64,000 nucleotides of DNA, taken from positions 41,909,777 to 41,973,776 of the forward strand of contig NC_134569.1 of NCBI RefSeq assembly GCF_050947875.1, read 5' to 3'. The position numbers were made by a program, and so were the translations under genes. Under the pieces are notes generated by a model. It did not search any database. It saw only the letters and a list, made by a program, of their open reading frames with translations, and was not told where the DNA came from. This document shows positions 23,316-35,644 of the stretch, one piece after another. The stretch comes from Dermacentor variabilis (Eukaryota; Arthropoda; Arachnida; Ixodida; Ixodidae). Each line of letters begins with the position of its first letter. Within the stretch, counting starts at the first letter, position 1.

Positions 23316-24938
23316 TGCGCGATATCTGGCTCGAGTTTTCTCTGTATCGCCGTCCCTTCAGTCCACTCGTTCCTTGCACCCTCTGCCACTGTCACTCTCT
23401 ACGTGCCTGCTATTTATCAACATGTACCTCTTCTTCGTTGCCCGGGAAAGTAACGTTGGTTGCTTTGATCCACTTCCTCGGTTTTGTCTCAGCGCCCTTG
23501 TTCCCTCCCCCCCCCTCCCCCTGCATATCCATTTCCGTTCTCTATATTTCTCGACTCCACGTCTGATCTGCCCACTCTCGGCGTGTTTGAGCCAGGCGGT
23601 TCGATTGCCGGTGGTGCACGTTTGTTTTATGCCAATCTGGTCGTCTGGTTCTTCGACCTTTCGACCCTGGCGTGAAGGAAGCGCACCATCCAGACCATGG
23701 CTTGACGAAGACGTGACGCACCTCTGCGCGCTGTTGTCGATACGTCCATACCCGGGTGTGCGTAGGGCGTTTCGAACATTGAGTGGCATTTGCTACGCAT
23801 CTGCACTGAAGGTCTGTCGCTTTAATTCAACGAAAGTGGGCACAATAATATTTTCTGAATACGCTGGGTCCCGCACTAATGTCAATCATTTGGGGCCTAT
23901 GCTCGTGCGTATATAGGGAATGATGAGTGGTGTTTTCTAGCGCTTCGACAAAGCTATGCGCCAAGGAGCGCTGCAGGTGTGATTTGAAGAACGTGTTCTT
24001 GTTTACGTGCTTCTGTAATGGAAACAAGCAAAACCGCATCATTTATGGAGGTGATACGCGGCAGGTGGCGGAATCGCTTGTCTTTGATAATAAAGTTACA
24101 GAAGCGCAAGAAAAGCAATATGTCAAGCGTTGACTTTTCTCTGTAAGTTGTGAAGAAGATCACTATGTAACGAAATATTGTGGATGCAATGGATCGAAGC
24201 CAGCGGTAGAATAATGTTTTCAAAAACGATGTGATCGGTGTTCTTGAATCCACATGTAGAACTAAATCTTCCATGCTTATTTTTAATTTTGCCAATTTTG
24301 GCACTAAGATCAGTGTACAGGTAAGAGTGCGGAAAGTTTTACTCGTGATGGCTATGTATTACGTTCTTTTTTTCCTCAAGTCCCGATGTAATGCCTGCAA
24401 AGGGTTCTTAGGGTATACGTGAGTGAAAATATTGTTACGTGTTACGTGTATCGTAATAATATGTATATATATATGCTATCGTGCATTATAATACCAAACT
24501 ATATGATCAATTTTATTAAGTCGTGTCCCTGTTCAGGAAAAGGAATGCTACGCTGACGCACCGTTATACAGCTGGGGATCTAAACATTCGATCATAATAT
24601 TTATGTTTGTCCTACATAAATGTCCATACAAAAGCCACACAAAAGTTATGATTAGTCATATCGTACAAACGGAGCGTTTGTTACCTGTATATTCTGTGCT
24701 GCTGCACGGCCACTAAGTTTGCTAAGTTCGAACTCTTTCGACAAAATTTCCCTTGAGCAAGTGCCTTCGGACACCGAACAGCGGCGATAGTCTTCTTTTG
24801 ACAACGATCGCTGTAACGAGTGCGGGTCTATGAACGCTTGTCAAATGCAGAGGCGACCTTATCAAGAGAAGTTGCGCGATTACGTGTTTCGGTACTTGCA
24901 CACCACATCGCTTAGAGCTCTGATTGCGCACTAGTTAT
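21271..24938. other. No gene recognised
   Basis: Contains moderately GC-rich stretches (22320-22620, 22990-23110) and a long (TA)n, but no domain in any frame. The 180-codon frame at 23374-23916 (+) and the 171-codon frame at 22864-23379 (-) are composition-driven and overlap frames on the other strand. Confidence 0.5.
23238..23312. repeat. (TA)n microsatellite
   Basis: About 37 TA units, self-complementary over their whole length. Confidence 0.95.
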
Positions 24939-24939
24939 G

Positions 24940-25030
<91 letters not shown>
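24939..25030 (-). repeat. (ATG)n 3' tail of RTE-like LINE
   Basis: About 30 TCA units on the plus strand ((ATG)n on the minus strand) placed at the 3' end of the minus-strand LINE. RTE elements typically end in short tandem repeats instead of poly(A). Confidence 0.9.
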
Positions 25031-25296
25031 TCTGGTTACGCGCACTGCAGGGCAAAGGCCTCTCCCATACTTCTCTAACTACCCCGGTCATGTACTAATT
25101 GTGGCCATGTCGTCCCTGCAAACTTCTTAATCTCATCAGACCACCTAACTTTCTGCCGCCCACTGCTACGCTTCCCTTCCCTTGGAATCCAGTCCGTAAC
25201 CCTTAATGACCATCGGTTATCTTCCCTCCTCATTACATGTCCTGCCCATGCCCATTTCTTTTTCTTGATTTGAACTAAGATGTCATTAACTCGCGT

Positions 25297-26967
25297 TTAT
25301 TCCCTCGCCCAATCTGCCCTTTTCTTATCCCTTAACGTTACACCCATCATTCTTCTTTCCATAGCTCGTTGCGTCGTCCTCAATTTAAGTAGAACCCTTT
25401 TCGTAAGCCTCCAGGTTTCTGCCCCGTACGTGAGTACTGGTAAGACACAGCTGTTATACACTTTTCTCTTGAGGGATAATTTCAACCTGATGTTCACGAT
25501 CTGAGGATGCCTGCCGAACGCACCCCAACCCATTCTTATTCTTCTGATTATTTCACTCTCATGATACGGATCCGCGGTCACTATCTGCCCTAAGTAGATG
25601 TATTCCCTGACCACTTCCACTGCCTCACTACGTATCGTAAACTGCTGTTCTCTTCCGAGACTGTTAAACATTACTTTAGTTTTCTGCGGATTAATTTTTA
25701 GACCCACCCTTCTGCTTTGCCTCTCCAGGTCAGTGAGCATGCATTGCAATTGGTCCCCTGAGTTACTAAGCAAGGCAATATCTTCAGTGAATCGCAAGTT
25801 ACTAAGGCATTCTGCATTAACTCTTGTCCCCAATTCTTCCCAATCCACATCTCTGAATACCTCCTGTAAACACGCTGCGAATAGCATGGGAGAGATCGTA
25901 TCTCCCTGCCTGACGCTTTTCTTTATTGGGATTTTGTTGCTTTGTTTATGGAGGACTACGGTGGTGGAGCCACTATAGATATTTTACAGTATTTTTACAT
26001 ACGGCTCATCTACACCCTGATTCCGTAATGCCTCCATGACTGCTAAGGTTTCGACTGAATCAAACGCTTTCTCGTAATCAATGAAAGCTATATATAAGGG
26101 TTGGTTATATTACGCACATTTCTCTACCACCTGACTGATAGTGTGAATATGGTCTATTGTTGAGTAGCCTTTACGGAATCCTGCCCGGTCCTTTGGTTGA
26201 CAGAAGTCTAAGGTGTTCCTGATTCTATTTGCGATTACCTTAGTAAATACTTCGTAGGCAACAGACAGTAAGCTGATCGATCTATAATTTTTCAAGTCTT
26301 TGGCGTCCCCTTTCTTATGGATTAGGACTATGTCAGCGTTCTTCCAAGATTTCGGTACGCTCGAGGTCACGAGGCATTGCGTGTACAGGGTGGCCAGTTA
26401 TTCTAGAACACTCTGCCCACCATCCTTCAAAAAATCTGCTGTTACCTGATCCTCCCCAGCTGCCTTCCCCCTTTGCATAGCTCCCAAGGCTTTCTTTACT
26501 TCTTCCGGCGTTACCTGTGGGATTTCGAATTCTTCTAGAATATTCTCTCTTCCATTATCGTCGTGGGTCCCACTGGTACTGTATAAATCTCTATAGAACT
26601 CCTCAGCCACTTGAACCATCTCATCCATATTAGTAATGACATTGACGGCTTTGTCTCTTAACGCATACGTCTGATCCTTGCCAATTCCTAGCTTCTTCTT
26701 CACTGTTTTTAGGCTTCCTCCGTTCCTGAGAGGATGTTCAATTATATCCATATTATAGTTCCTTATGTTAGCTGTCTTACGCTTGTTGATTAACTTCGAA
26801 AGTTTTGCTAGTTCTATTCTAGCTGTAGGCTTAGAGGCTTTCATACATTGACGTTTCTTGATCAGATCTTTCGTCTCCTGCGATAGCTTACTGGTATCCT
26901 GTCTAAAGGAGTTATCACCGACTTCTATTGCACACTCCTTAATGATGCCCATAAGATTGTCGTTCAT
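25297..26967 (-). pseudogene. RTE-like reverse transcriptase, catalytic box lost
   Basis: Spacer with KALGAMQRGKAAGEDQVTADF (26450 region), then SVPKSWKNADIVLIHKKGD, LKNYRSISLLSVAYEVFTK and RAGFRKGYSTIDHI (26370-26150). The catalytic box at about 25780-25791 reads FTED where the family has F/YADD, so the enzyme would be dead. KINPQKTKVMF, YIYLGQIV and CVLPVLTYGAETW follow. The region between 26110 and 25887 is broken by stops and a frame change. Confidence 0.8.
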
Positions 26968-27016
26968 TGTTTCAATACTAAGGTCCTATTCCTGAGTTAA
27001 AAGCCGAATAGCTGTT

Positions 27017-27880
27017 CTATAGCTTGATCTGGAATTCGTCTAATTTCCCTCTTACCTCTAACGCATTGATGGACTTCTTATGCACCAGTTTCTTCCGTTC
27101 CCTCCTGAAGTCTAGGCTTATTCGAGTTCTTACCATCCTGTGGTCACTGCAGCGCACCTTGCCCAGCACGTCCACATCTTGTATGATGCCAGGGTTAGCG
27201 CAGAGTATGAGGCCTATTTCATTTCTAGTCTCGCCATTCGGGCTCCTCCACGTCCACTTTCGGCTATCCAGCTTGCGTAAGAAGGTATTCATTATGCGCA
27301 TATTATTCTGTTCTGCAAAGTCTACTAATAACTCTCCCCTGCTATTTCTAGTGCCTATGCCATATTCCCCCACTGACTTGTCTCGAGCCTGCTTCTTGCC
27401 TACCCTGGCATTGAAGTCGCCCATCAGTATAGTGTTTTTTTCTTTACTTTACCCATCGCCGATTCCACGTATTCATAGAAGCTTTCGACTTCCTGGTCAT
27501 CATGAGTGGATGTAGGGGCGTAGAGCTGTACGACCTGCAATTTGTACCTATTATTAAGTTTCACAACAAGACCTGCCACCCTCTCGTTAATACTATAGAA
27601 TTCCTGTATGTTACCAGCTATATTCCTATTAATCAGGAATCCCACTCTTGGTTCTCGTCTCTCCGCTAAGCACCAGTAGCACAGTACGTGCCCGCTTTTT
27701 AGCACTGTATATGCTTCATTTGTCCTCCTAACTTCACTGAGCCCTATTATATCCCATTTACTGCCCTCTAATTCCTCCAATATCTCTAGCGTTAAACGTT
27801 GCCAGGTTCAGATTCCAAAGGCGGCCTGGATCCAGGGATTCTTAGCACCCTATGCTGCGTCACAGGTATGACCACCGCCG
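27017..27880 (-). pseudogene. RTE-like endonuclease domain, frameshifted and N-truncated
   Basis: Exonuclease-endonuclease-phosphatase fold. Visible: KWDIIGLSEVRRTNEAY (about 27755), VVQLYAPTSTHDDQEVESFY (about 27540), MGDFNARVGKK (27424), WTWRSPNGETRNEIG and CSDHRMVRTRISLDF (about 27150). The two catalytic-site segments GDFN and SDH are preserved. The expected start of the domain is condensed to LATFNARDI in a different frame near 27812, followed at once by LEELEGSKWD, so about 15-20 residues appear deleted. A frameshift separates the halves near 27424. Confidence 0.8.
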
Positions 27881-28100
27881 TGGTCATTTGCTTCGCAGCT
27901 GCTGGGGACTGAGGGCCGGGGTTTGGTTGTTGTATTCATATAGGAGGGTGTGGCAAAATACTGCACCAGGGTGGCCAATCCTGCTCTGGTGAGTGAGTGC
28001 GTTACCGGTTCTGGTCCCCGGAATCAGGCCGCACCACAGGCCTGTTTATGCAATTTTATCAACACGCGAATTTTTTTTTTCAATCCGGTGGAAAATTACG

Positions 28101-28167
28101 CGGCACCGGGATTCGAACCACGGTCCTCTTGCACGCGAGGCGGATGCTCTACCTCTGCGCCACCGCT
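28101..28167 (-). repeat. tRNA-like sequence (SINE head) upstream of RTE-like LINE
   Basis: The minus strand has A-box-like TGGCGCAGAGGTAGAGC and a good B box GGTTCGAATCCCG, separated by CCTCGCGTGCAAGAGG, which could form an anticodon-like stem. It is followed by a short spacer, a poly-A run and then the 5' region of the LINE. No clean full cloverleaf or 3' terminator could be confirmed, so it is called tRNA-derived rather than a tRNA gene. It resembles the 48.5 kb repeat head (GTAGAGCATCCGCCTCG is shared). Confidence 0.65.
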
Positions 28168-28179
28168 GCAGCTATTTAT

Positions 28180-29300
28180 GTAAACGTACACAATGATTGC
28201 AGCTGTATACGTTTTGCACACGTTCTTGTCCGTGATCTTGTCAGAACTTAAACTAAGAATGAAAATAATTTGAACTTTTACATGTTACTGAATTCACCTT
28301 CCTTTTTCCCCAATTCCCACGTCAAGATAGTAGTACGCTGGACTACACTTAGGGAACACAGGTCGATAGCGAAGAAGAAAAAAACCCTAGTGGCAACTGA
28401 TGTGCAGCAGGTGCAATATAACTCCCCCCACCCCCACCCCAGCCCCCCCTTGTCACCCATGTTTTTTTATTTTTACGCGCATGCAACAGTACATTGAGGC
28501 GTTAAAGAAGTGTAAGCTCCTTTTGCGAAATGTCAGTGTTGAGCGAGAGCGTGCGGGCTGCACGGAACTTTACTTACGCCTGCAAAGGCACGACCATGCG
28601 CACGGCTGGGCTTGTTAGCATACTGCGGTGCCACGCGGTTGGTGTCCTAGTTTAGTCGTCTAACCGATGGGTTTCCTGCTGCGTTTTTTCCCCACTACCT
28701 GACAGCGTTACCACATCGCGTGCATGCCATAGCCGCCGCAGGCCCCAATGCGCGTCGGATAAAACCAACACGCCAACTCCGCAGCGCATTTGGGCGCGTC
28801 GCATTTTCGCTCAGTTTATTGGGCGTTACACTTAGAGTGCGATGCATACCGTAGCATGAGGGGCTGCCATTCGGTTTCACTTTACTAGAATTATTGCACC
28901 AGCCCATCAAAGCTTTCTTGAAATTTTTCCTAGTTGTTGGCGCATTTTCCAGGCACAGTTAGCCATTTCCACGAGAAGCGGTGCACCTACAGTGGCAAGA
29001 CATGCGTGTGCTTCTCTGGAAGAGCTTCGGGTAAGACCTCCTTGCGTCCAGTGAACGAAATGAGTGTGATACACGAAATGTGCTCACCGAAAAAGACTTC
29101 GTGAATACGTCAGATACCAAGCCCATATACCAAGCCAATCGAATGTCTTAGACAATCGAATGTCTTAGGAGGCGGAGGAGGATCTTCAGGAGTACAGAAG
29201 GCAGTCGAAAGAAGCAAGTAAATAACAACTCAAAACATAGCATGAGTACTTAACCCGTCGGCTGGCGCGAATGATCAAATGGCCAGAAACCACGTGGTTT
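28180..29300. other. No gene recognised
   Basis: GC-moderate sequence with C-rich runs near 28425-28455 and a 16-bp tandem duplication (CAATCGAATGTCTTAG) around 29135-29170. No domain in any frame. Confidence 0.5.
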
Positions 29301-29301
29301 C

Positions 29302-29545
29302 ACCCGCCACAGTGGCTCCGCGGCTACGGTGTAGCACTGCTAAGCACGAGGTCGCGGGATCAAATCACGGCCTCGACGGCTGGATTTCGATGGGGGCGCA
29401 ATGCAAAAACGCCCATGTCCCGTGCAATGGCAGCACGTCTATGGTTCCGCACTGGTCAAGATAAATCCGGAGTTCCCCTCTACGGCGTGTCTCATAATGA
29501 AATCGTGGTTCTGGCACGCAAAACACCAGAATTAATTAATTCCAC
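29302..29545 (+). mobile_element. tRNA-derived SINE (Ruka-like)
   Basis: Head CCCGCCACAGTGGCTCCGCG with a B-box-like GCGGGATCAAATCACG, then the body phrase GGATTTCGATGGGGGCGCAA and the downstream phrase GTGTCTCATAATGAAATCGT. Ends near AATTAATTAATTCC. Same family and orientation as the 61.4 kb copy. Confidence 0.85.
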
Positions 29546-30059
29546 GTGATTTACTGTAGTTGTTGCTTTGCTGTTTGCAACAGTACTATTGTACATAATC
29601 TCGCAGTGGCGGGTAACTGAGTTGAATTAACTGCTATTGGAACAATGTTGCGAAAGACCTGGCAGAAAGCTGAATAAACAGCTTGAGAGCACGTGGACAC
29701 CCTACACACTCGTCGGCACAATGGTAGTTAACAAAAAAAGAGAACGAAATCACAAGCTGTTGACAAGAATGCATCTTACATAATCCCGCATACTTACACA
29801 AATGCACATTATTATACATTATGTCCATTACTATACAATATGCGTATTATTATATATGCGTAATAATACAACATGCATTTTCATATGTATCTACATTGTA
29901 TCTACATATGTATCTACAATATGTATATACATTGTATACGCAACCAAGGGTTCTGATAAATGCTAACTCAAATAAAAAAGTACAAGTGAGCCTAAAAGAA
30001 GAAAAAAAAAGACCAGGAATAGTGAAAGTGAGCATAAGCATGAATAAACAGCGATTTTC

Positions 30060-30850
30060 CCTTATGCACGAGGAGAGAGAGAGAAATAGAAGAGAGCAAA
30101 GGCAGGGAGGTTAACCAGACGCACTTCCTGTTTGCTATCTTGCACTGCGAAAAGGAGTTAGGGTTGAAAAGAGAGAGAGAGAGCAGATAGAGAGCACAGT
30201 TTCGCGCACATTTCAAGGTTCGCACCGAGTCTACACACGGTCGCCAAGACCTGTCGACTTGAGGCATTTTAACAGCGCTTTCGTGACTTTCTGTGCAGTC
30301 GACGCATACGCCCGTGCTCCAAAGATCTTCATTTCCGAAAATGGTCTCGAGTCTAGCCAGTTCAATGCGATCCGGAGAGCTTCACGCTCGACGTTGTATT
30401 CGGGACAGGGACATAAGATGCGTTCAATCGTTTCTATAGCTCCACAAAAGTCGCACATGGGCGTATCCCCAATTCCAATACGGAACGAGTAGGCCTTTGT
30501 TTTGTTTGTTTTTCCTCGAGGAAAAAAACGAAGTGGCCTGCCCAACAATATTCTTTGAGCTCTCAATCGACAGGAGGACGAATGACGGAAACATTGTTCT
30601 CAAGCGCAAACGCATGTGACACGTTGTTTGGAATCTGGTGTATGACCAAGCAAGTGACCCCAGAAATTGGACATGAAGATGGGCGTGAAAGTCCAGAGTA
30701 TTGAAAAAACAAAGCTTCACCAAGGTGTCTAAGAGGAATTGCCAACCACCGATTTCCGATCGTTCTGACAGGCGTCCATGGACAGTAACGAGTGGGACAG
30801 AATTCTTTCCAAATGGATCATTCAGGGATCCATCTAGCATCCTACGGTTT
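30060..30850 (-). mobile_element. 3' end of an RNase H/zinc-finger LINE (I/R1-like)
   Basis: The minus-strand frame ending near 30231 encodes the LINE C-terminal zinc-finger region: AYSFRIGIGDTPMCDFCGAI, then ERILCPCPEYNVE (30480-30400), a C-x2-C...C-x-C arrangement, and RPFSEMKIFG and ALLKCLKSTGL. Upstream sequence to about 30850 contains frame-broken RNase H-end material. The 3'UTR (30175-30060 on the minus strand) carries the shared block read on the plus strand as AGGCAGGGAGGTTAACCAGA, flanked by GA-rich runs. The copy is 5'-truncated and frameshifted. Confidence 0.7.
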
Positions 30851-31284
30851 AGCAGCTTTGCATTACTGGGTAAACATAATCAACATTACGTTTATTCTAA
30901 AGACCTCAGAGACTGATGCATTGAAATGACGTTAGGCTGACATCTATTTTCGCCAGGAGAAGTGCCTGATAATCACATTGGGGTTCTGGCATCTAACGCC
31001 TAAGAACTTAATTTAATTTTCGGCAAGAAACTTTGCGTAAGCACATTCTGAGGGAGCTTCCTTAGACTACATAGAATTATAAGAAGTGCTGGTTGTCTAG
31101 GAAATACTGCGCAAGCTGTGCCTGGAACATTTCCGAATAAATGTTTCAACGTGAGCGCTTGAAACCTTGATGGAAATTAGCTATGTGCTCATTGAAATAA
31201 AGAGCTGTATTTGCAAAAAATTTAGGAACCCTGTGACACTATTGTGAAGTTCCCGTCTTCAACAGAAATAAGGACTGAAACCAC

Positions 31285-31520
31285 AGGTCGGCAAACTCAC
31301 GCAAGAGTCGACTCGTTCAGACTGACCCGTAAGTATGAGCGAGTCCGGCTGAATGGAACTTTGGTGAGTCTGAGCCCGAGTGAGTACAGCTAAGGGGAAT
31401 TTTGGTGGGTCTGAATATGAGGGAGCCAGGAGGAGTAGAATTTTGGTGAGTCTGAATGCGAGTGAGCCAGGCGGAGTAGAATTTTGGTGAATTTCAGTCC
31501 GAGTGAGACTTAAGCAAAAA
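31285..31520. repeat. Minisatellite, about 41-bp unit
   Basis: About five imperfect copies of a unit containing GAATTTTGGTGAGTCTGAAT followed by GAGTGAGCCAGGCGGAGTA. The two central copies (31397-31478) are most alike. A related fragment (GGGTGAGTCTGGCATGAATT) recurs near 31692. Confidence 0.85.
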
Positions 31521-31639
31521 ATAATTTCAGACCAGCTCTGCGCCGTCCGGCAAGCCGAAGATGCCGTCCGAGTCCAAGGACTTCGAGCCGCCACCTGAGG
31601 CCACCACAACAAGAACTGCCGGACTATTCTTTAATGAAG

Positions 31640-31691
31640 TTTCTTCTTCTTCTTCTTCTTCGTCTTCTTCTTCTTCTTCTTCTTCTTCTTG
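31640..31691. repeat. (TTC)n microsatellite
   Basis: About 17 TTC units with one TCG variant, between two minisatellite-like fragments. Confidence 0.95.
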
Positions 31692-31699
31692 TGGGTGAG

Positions 31700-34550
31700 T
31701 CTGGCATGAATTTCGTTTATATTGTTTTGTGGGCTATACGGCTGAAACTTATCTAGTTGAATACCCAGAGAACAGAACACGACAGAATTCAAGAACAAGT
31801 CTGACATAGGCGCGATAAATATAAAGTACTGTATCCCTGAGTATACCAAACTTCTCGTTTCCCTGTCTTGTCTGCAGGAGGATAGCCGATTCCCCATTCC
31901 TCGCTATGTTACGCGTGGGCGCCAGTGTGGGCCAAGGTTGTCAAACGTTGGCCAAAGAGCACAATGTTCAGCGGTTATAAATACGACTGCTACATGTGGT
32001 ACAGACTGTAGATTTTTTAGCGGAAGAAAAGAAGGCAATATCATTAGGATAAACGGAAACGTTAACATTCCTGGAGTATTAAAACGTTGAAACAAAGAAA
32101 AAAGGATGAAAAACAAGAAAGTCAATGAAACAACAATGAAAACATGCATTTAGCATTGAGGTCAACATTTAGACTGAATGTACCAACTAGGATTAAGCTT
32201 TTCGTCAATGCAGAAAACACTAGATTGACCACCCCTCTCCTCCCACACGAAAAAGCAAAAGAAAAAAAATCGATCTTATTCAAGCAAGTAAATAAAATGG
32301 ATGCAAGGTTTAAGGCAGCCAGTTTATTCAATAGAATGCTGATCATAAGCTTTGCCGTTATCGAGTGTAACACGCGTTGCAACTTTAAAATTTTGCTTAG
32401 CTAACAGTATCTTGCGTTATTAATCATCATGCTCAAATCAAATAGAAAATCCACGACAAAAACAATCTTAAGGCATTAATTTTACAAATGTGCATCAAAT
32501 GGCGCCGAGTGGTGCTTAATGTATTAATTTTACAAAAGTGCTCCGGAAGGCTCCACAAGATGCTATGGGCGTTTCACTATAACCAATCGTTTTTCTTTAT
32601 TACTATGTATATTTCTGCGTTGGCGTATTGATTGATGCTTGCATAATATCAGATGACAACTTAATCGCTCATTATTTTTCGCAAAAATAATTTTCACACG
32701 GGCACGTTAAATGCAAAATGCGAGACCCTACCAGCACTTTAGGTTACGTGAGATAAAGAAAGAAAACAACAAGGGTAAATGATATAAAAAGCGGCATATA
32801 AAATATATCGGTGCGTTGACCGGTGGCCAAGACACTTGCAACACGAATCAAGTGTTGAGTCTGTAAGGCGTCGCAATGTAACTGATTTTTACATTTGCTA
32901 TATCGTATCTCATTAAGACTAATAGGTCGATCCCACCCTTACTGAAAAATTGACATCTTAAAAATATACATCGCTTTCAAGTTAATTGTCTACAAGTGTC
33001 CAGGAACAAGACAGCATAGCTCACAGTGTTACAAACATACAATTGTCTGGGTTGTGTTGCTCCCCGCATGTTCCTCACCGACTGCCACAAACCTCATACG
33101 TTAGTCCACGATCATACAAACTTTACGTTTTCTATTCTGGCACTCTAATAAATTCACGACTCAGCGATATGTTTTTTTCCCGTGTCAAGATGTAAACGTT
33201 ATCTCGTGTTAGTGCTCCCCTACCGCTTTCCACTCTAGAGAGCGTTCGCAAACCATTAGTCGTTGCTGTTTTACGTAGATGTACTTTGACAATAAGCCAA
33301 ACCCGCACTGCCATTACTTTTCGCTATTTTGTTTTGTGGCAGTGCTCCCATCGCACTTTCCCATCACAAATGCACCGATAATTAGCGATTATATATCGTC
33401 GTTTAGCACAAGCCACGGAGCAAACTTGAGCATTGGGTTGCACTCGGAACATGTATAAAGAAACGATAAGCTTTCCGGAGCATCGATACATCGTTCGCGA
33501 CGAAACTCTATGAATGCCCGAGTAGACGTTTCACTAACGCAAACAAAACCACGACTAGAACAAATGAGACCCCGTGACACTGTCTGACATTGCGTCCCTT
33601 GAACCTTTTGTTCAGCTCTTACGCTACTTGCGCTTGTTATACGTTGACGTCCCAAACTTCAGTAAACATGAACCATGCCAAGTTTCCTTTCCAGCTGACT
33701 GAGGGCTACGCACTGCTGTACTGCACCACTCGAGCGTCGTGAGAGGTGGTACAGAGGACATGAGGCGAAAATCGAACAGACGGCACAGGCGACCCGTCGC
33801 AGCATTGATCTGGGTGTCTTCAATATCGATGCCACCTGCACGCTTGAAGCACATATATCCCACATGCGTATCGCTCCTTACCTCAGAACGGGACAATACA
33901 ACAACAAAAACGGACGAAATAATGCATTCGAAGGAAAGAAATCACTGGAAAAAAGATGATCTGCCAGGAAGGTGGTCGGCAGCTGCAGGAAGACCATGAT
34001 AAAGAAAATATCTCAGTACGATGGCCTATCTAGTAGTGTTCGCCTGAAACCATCGTAGTCTGGACATAAATATTCCACTCATCTGCGGATCCCGCCAGCG
34101 GGTACCGTCTATAAATTATGAGCGCGTAAGGGCCAGCTGTGGTGTGTCGGACTACAATGAACTACATCGCATCTGCGCTGACAAGGACCTGAAGAGAGTA
34201 CGACATTTCTTCTTGTTGCGATCGGGCTGTACTTGCTTTTTCCAACTTTATTTGTCTGGAAGCTGCGGCGGTCTGCTCCGTATACCACGATATATGTCGC
34301 TGTGAATAATGCGTTTGGTTGTCATCGATTTGCAGGTGCACAAACAATCGCGTGTCAAACAGCGATAGCGAGGTCGACTTGTATCTAATGCGGTGTCATA
34401 CTGGTCCTAGGAGAGATTTGCGTACGGCTGCGTACCACATGGCCAACGTGATTAGCTAATACAGTAATCGCCAGTATGCAGGCCGCCGTCCATACGCAGA
34501 GGGATAGCTAATACCTAGAAAGCTAAAAAGCCCTCTTCCTCACGACAGAA
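31700..34550. other. No gene recognised
   Basis: AT-rich sequence. A 23-bp phrase (ATAAATATTCCACTCATCTGC) near 34068 recurs with one change near 34791. Frames up to 90 codons around 33.4-33.9 kb have no recognised domain. Confidence 0.5.
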
Positions 34551-34551
34551 G

Positions 34552-34806
34552 CTATGAACCCCATTTTACTTTTCCTGACAAATTAAAGGATTTAATATTT
34601 ACTGCCGCAGTGTTTAACATTAGTTTGTCTGCCCTTTCTGTTTCAATGCCCTTACTCATTCCCCACGTGTACGGTAGCCAATCATCGCTACAGCTCGTTA
34701 AACTCCGTGTATTTCTAAATAGTTCTCTCTCTATTTCTTGTCTGCACTTATCCACACCCGTATAATTGATCCTTTTAGTTTTTTCTAGATGATATAAATA
34801 TCCCAC
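34552..34806 (-). pseudogene. Possible LINE endonuclease fragment
   Basis: 84-codon minus-strand frame. The part KLMLNTAAVNIKSFNLSGKV looks like the stretch after the GDFN/GDMN motif of LINE endonucleases, but the motif itself is absent (DWLPYTWGMSKG in its place). It may alternatively be an unrelated chance frame. Confidence 0.25.
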
Positions 34807-35644
34807 TCATCTGCTGTCATAATCTCAGAAGAAATCTGCTGTCCAGAAAAAAAAAGCGGGCTTGTTATTGATCTGATTGTATGCGTGACGAGGATTGTGC
34901 AGTACTTTCTGGAAGCCACGCGGGCACCAGCGATTACACTGGAACCTTCGACGAGTCATGTATAAAAGCCGACGTTCGTGACCCGCAGATTAGATTTTCG
35001 ATGATCGCCGACTCTGCCACATGTCTCTCTCAAATTCTTTGCCTCAATATACCGTGAAATGAGAACACGTATAAAGCTGCGCTATAATTTTGCATTGTAA
35101 TCGTCGGTGAATTTTTCGAGACGGTGTCGTTTTGCACCACGCAGCGTCTCATTCTGCACTGCAGGCTGGGACAAAGTGAGGCATTTATGACATTTCTTAT
35201 TTCTTTTTTTCTTAAGTTTTGAATAGCGGGAACATTGCCATGTTTATGTACGACAAAATTTGTACCCAAAAGATTGTTCCTGTATTTTTTTCTTTATTTT
35301 ATGATAATAAATGAAATAAAAAATCTTCACTATTTGCAAATTTCTGCCACATCTTGCCCCGCCTTACCCTACACTGACGGCTCCGTCCTGTCCAATAGTG
35401 TTACCACAACTGTTGCCATCACAGGAAAACTCACCATCATGAATTTCAATCTCCCATTTGACCAAATCAACTTGCCTATTAGAAGCCGCAGCTCATCGCG
35501 TCGCACTGCGTTTCAGTGATAGCGAAAAACCATAAAAAATGGTCGATTCAATCATCTGCTACTTGAAGGTGGCAGTGCGACGTTCACTGCGAGCCATGCA
35601 CCCTGGTTCGCATGAATAATTGTTCTTTGTTTGTAATTGCAGAA

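Larger units (their letters stand above)
24939..28000 (-). mobile_element. RTE-like LINE (CFDP2-type), nearly complete, inactive
   Basis: Minus-strand LINE. From its 5' side (about 28000) it has a leader including MTTAVVIPVTQHRV (about 27877), endonuclease (about 27780-27030), a spacer domain (26967-26398), reverse transcriptase (26370-25600) and a C-terminal part to about 25300, then a short 3'UTR and a long (ATG)n tail. Endonuclease style (of the kind often annotated as craniofacial development protein 2) and a short-tandem-repeat tail are both RTE-clade habits. Frameshifts and stops break it in at least four places. Clade assignment is by recall; an R4-like relative is possible. Confidence 0.8.

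Noticed and set aside
23374..23916. 180-codon frame as a coding gene
   Set aside because: Composition-driven (Ser/Pro/Leu), overlaps a 143-codon frame on the other strand, no recognisable family.
24939..25030. CRISPR or satellite array
   Set aside because: It is a plain trinucleotide repeat explained as the tail of the RTE-like LINE; no spacers.
28101..28167. Functional tRNA gene
   Set aside because: A and B boxes are present but a complete cloverleaf, standard anticodon arm and terminator could not be confirmed, and the context is a retroposon.
29770..29935. Regulatory or origin-like AT-rich element
   Set aside because: It is a run of imperfect TATGTATCTACA-type repeats without further signal; treated as low complexity.
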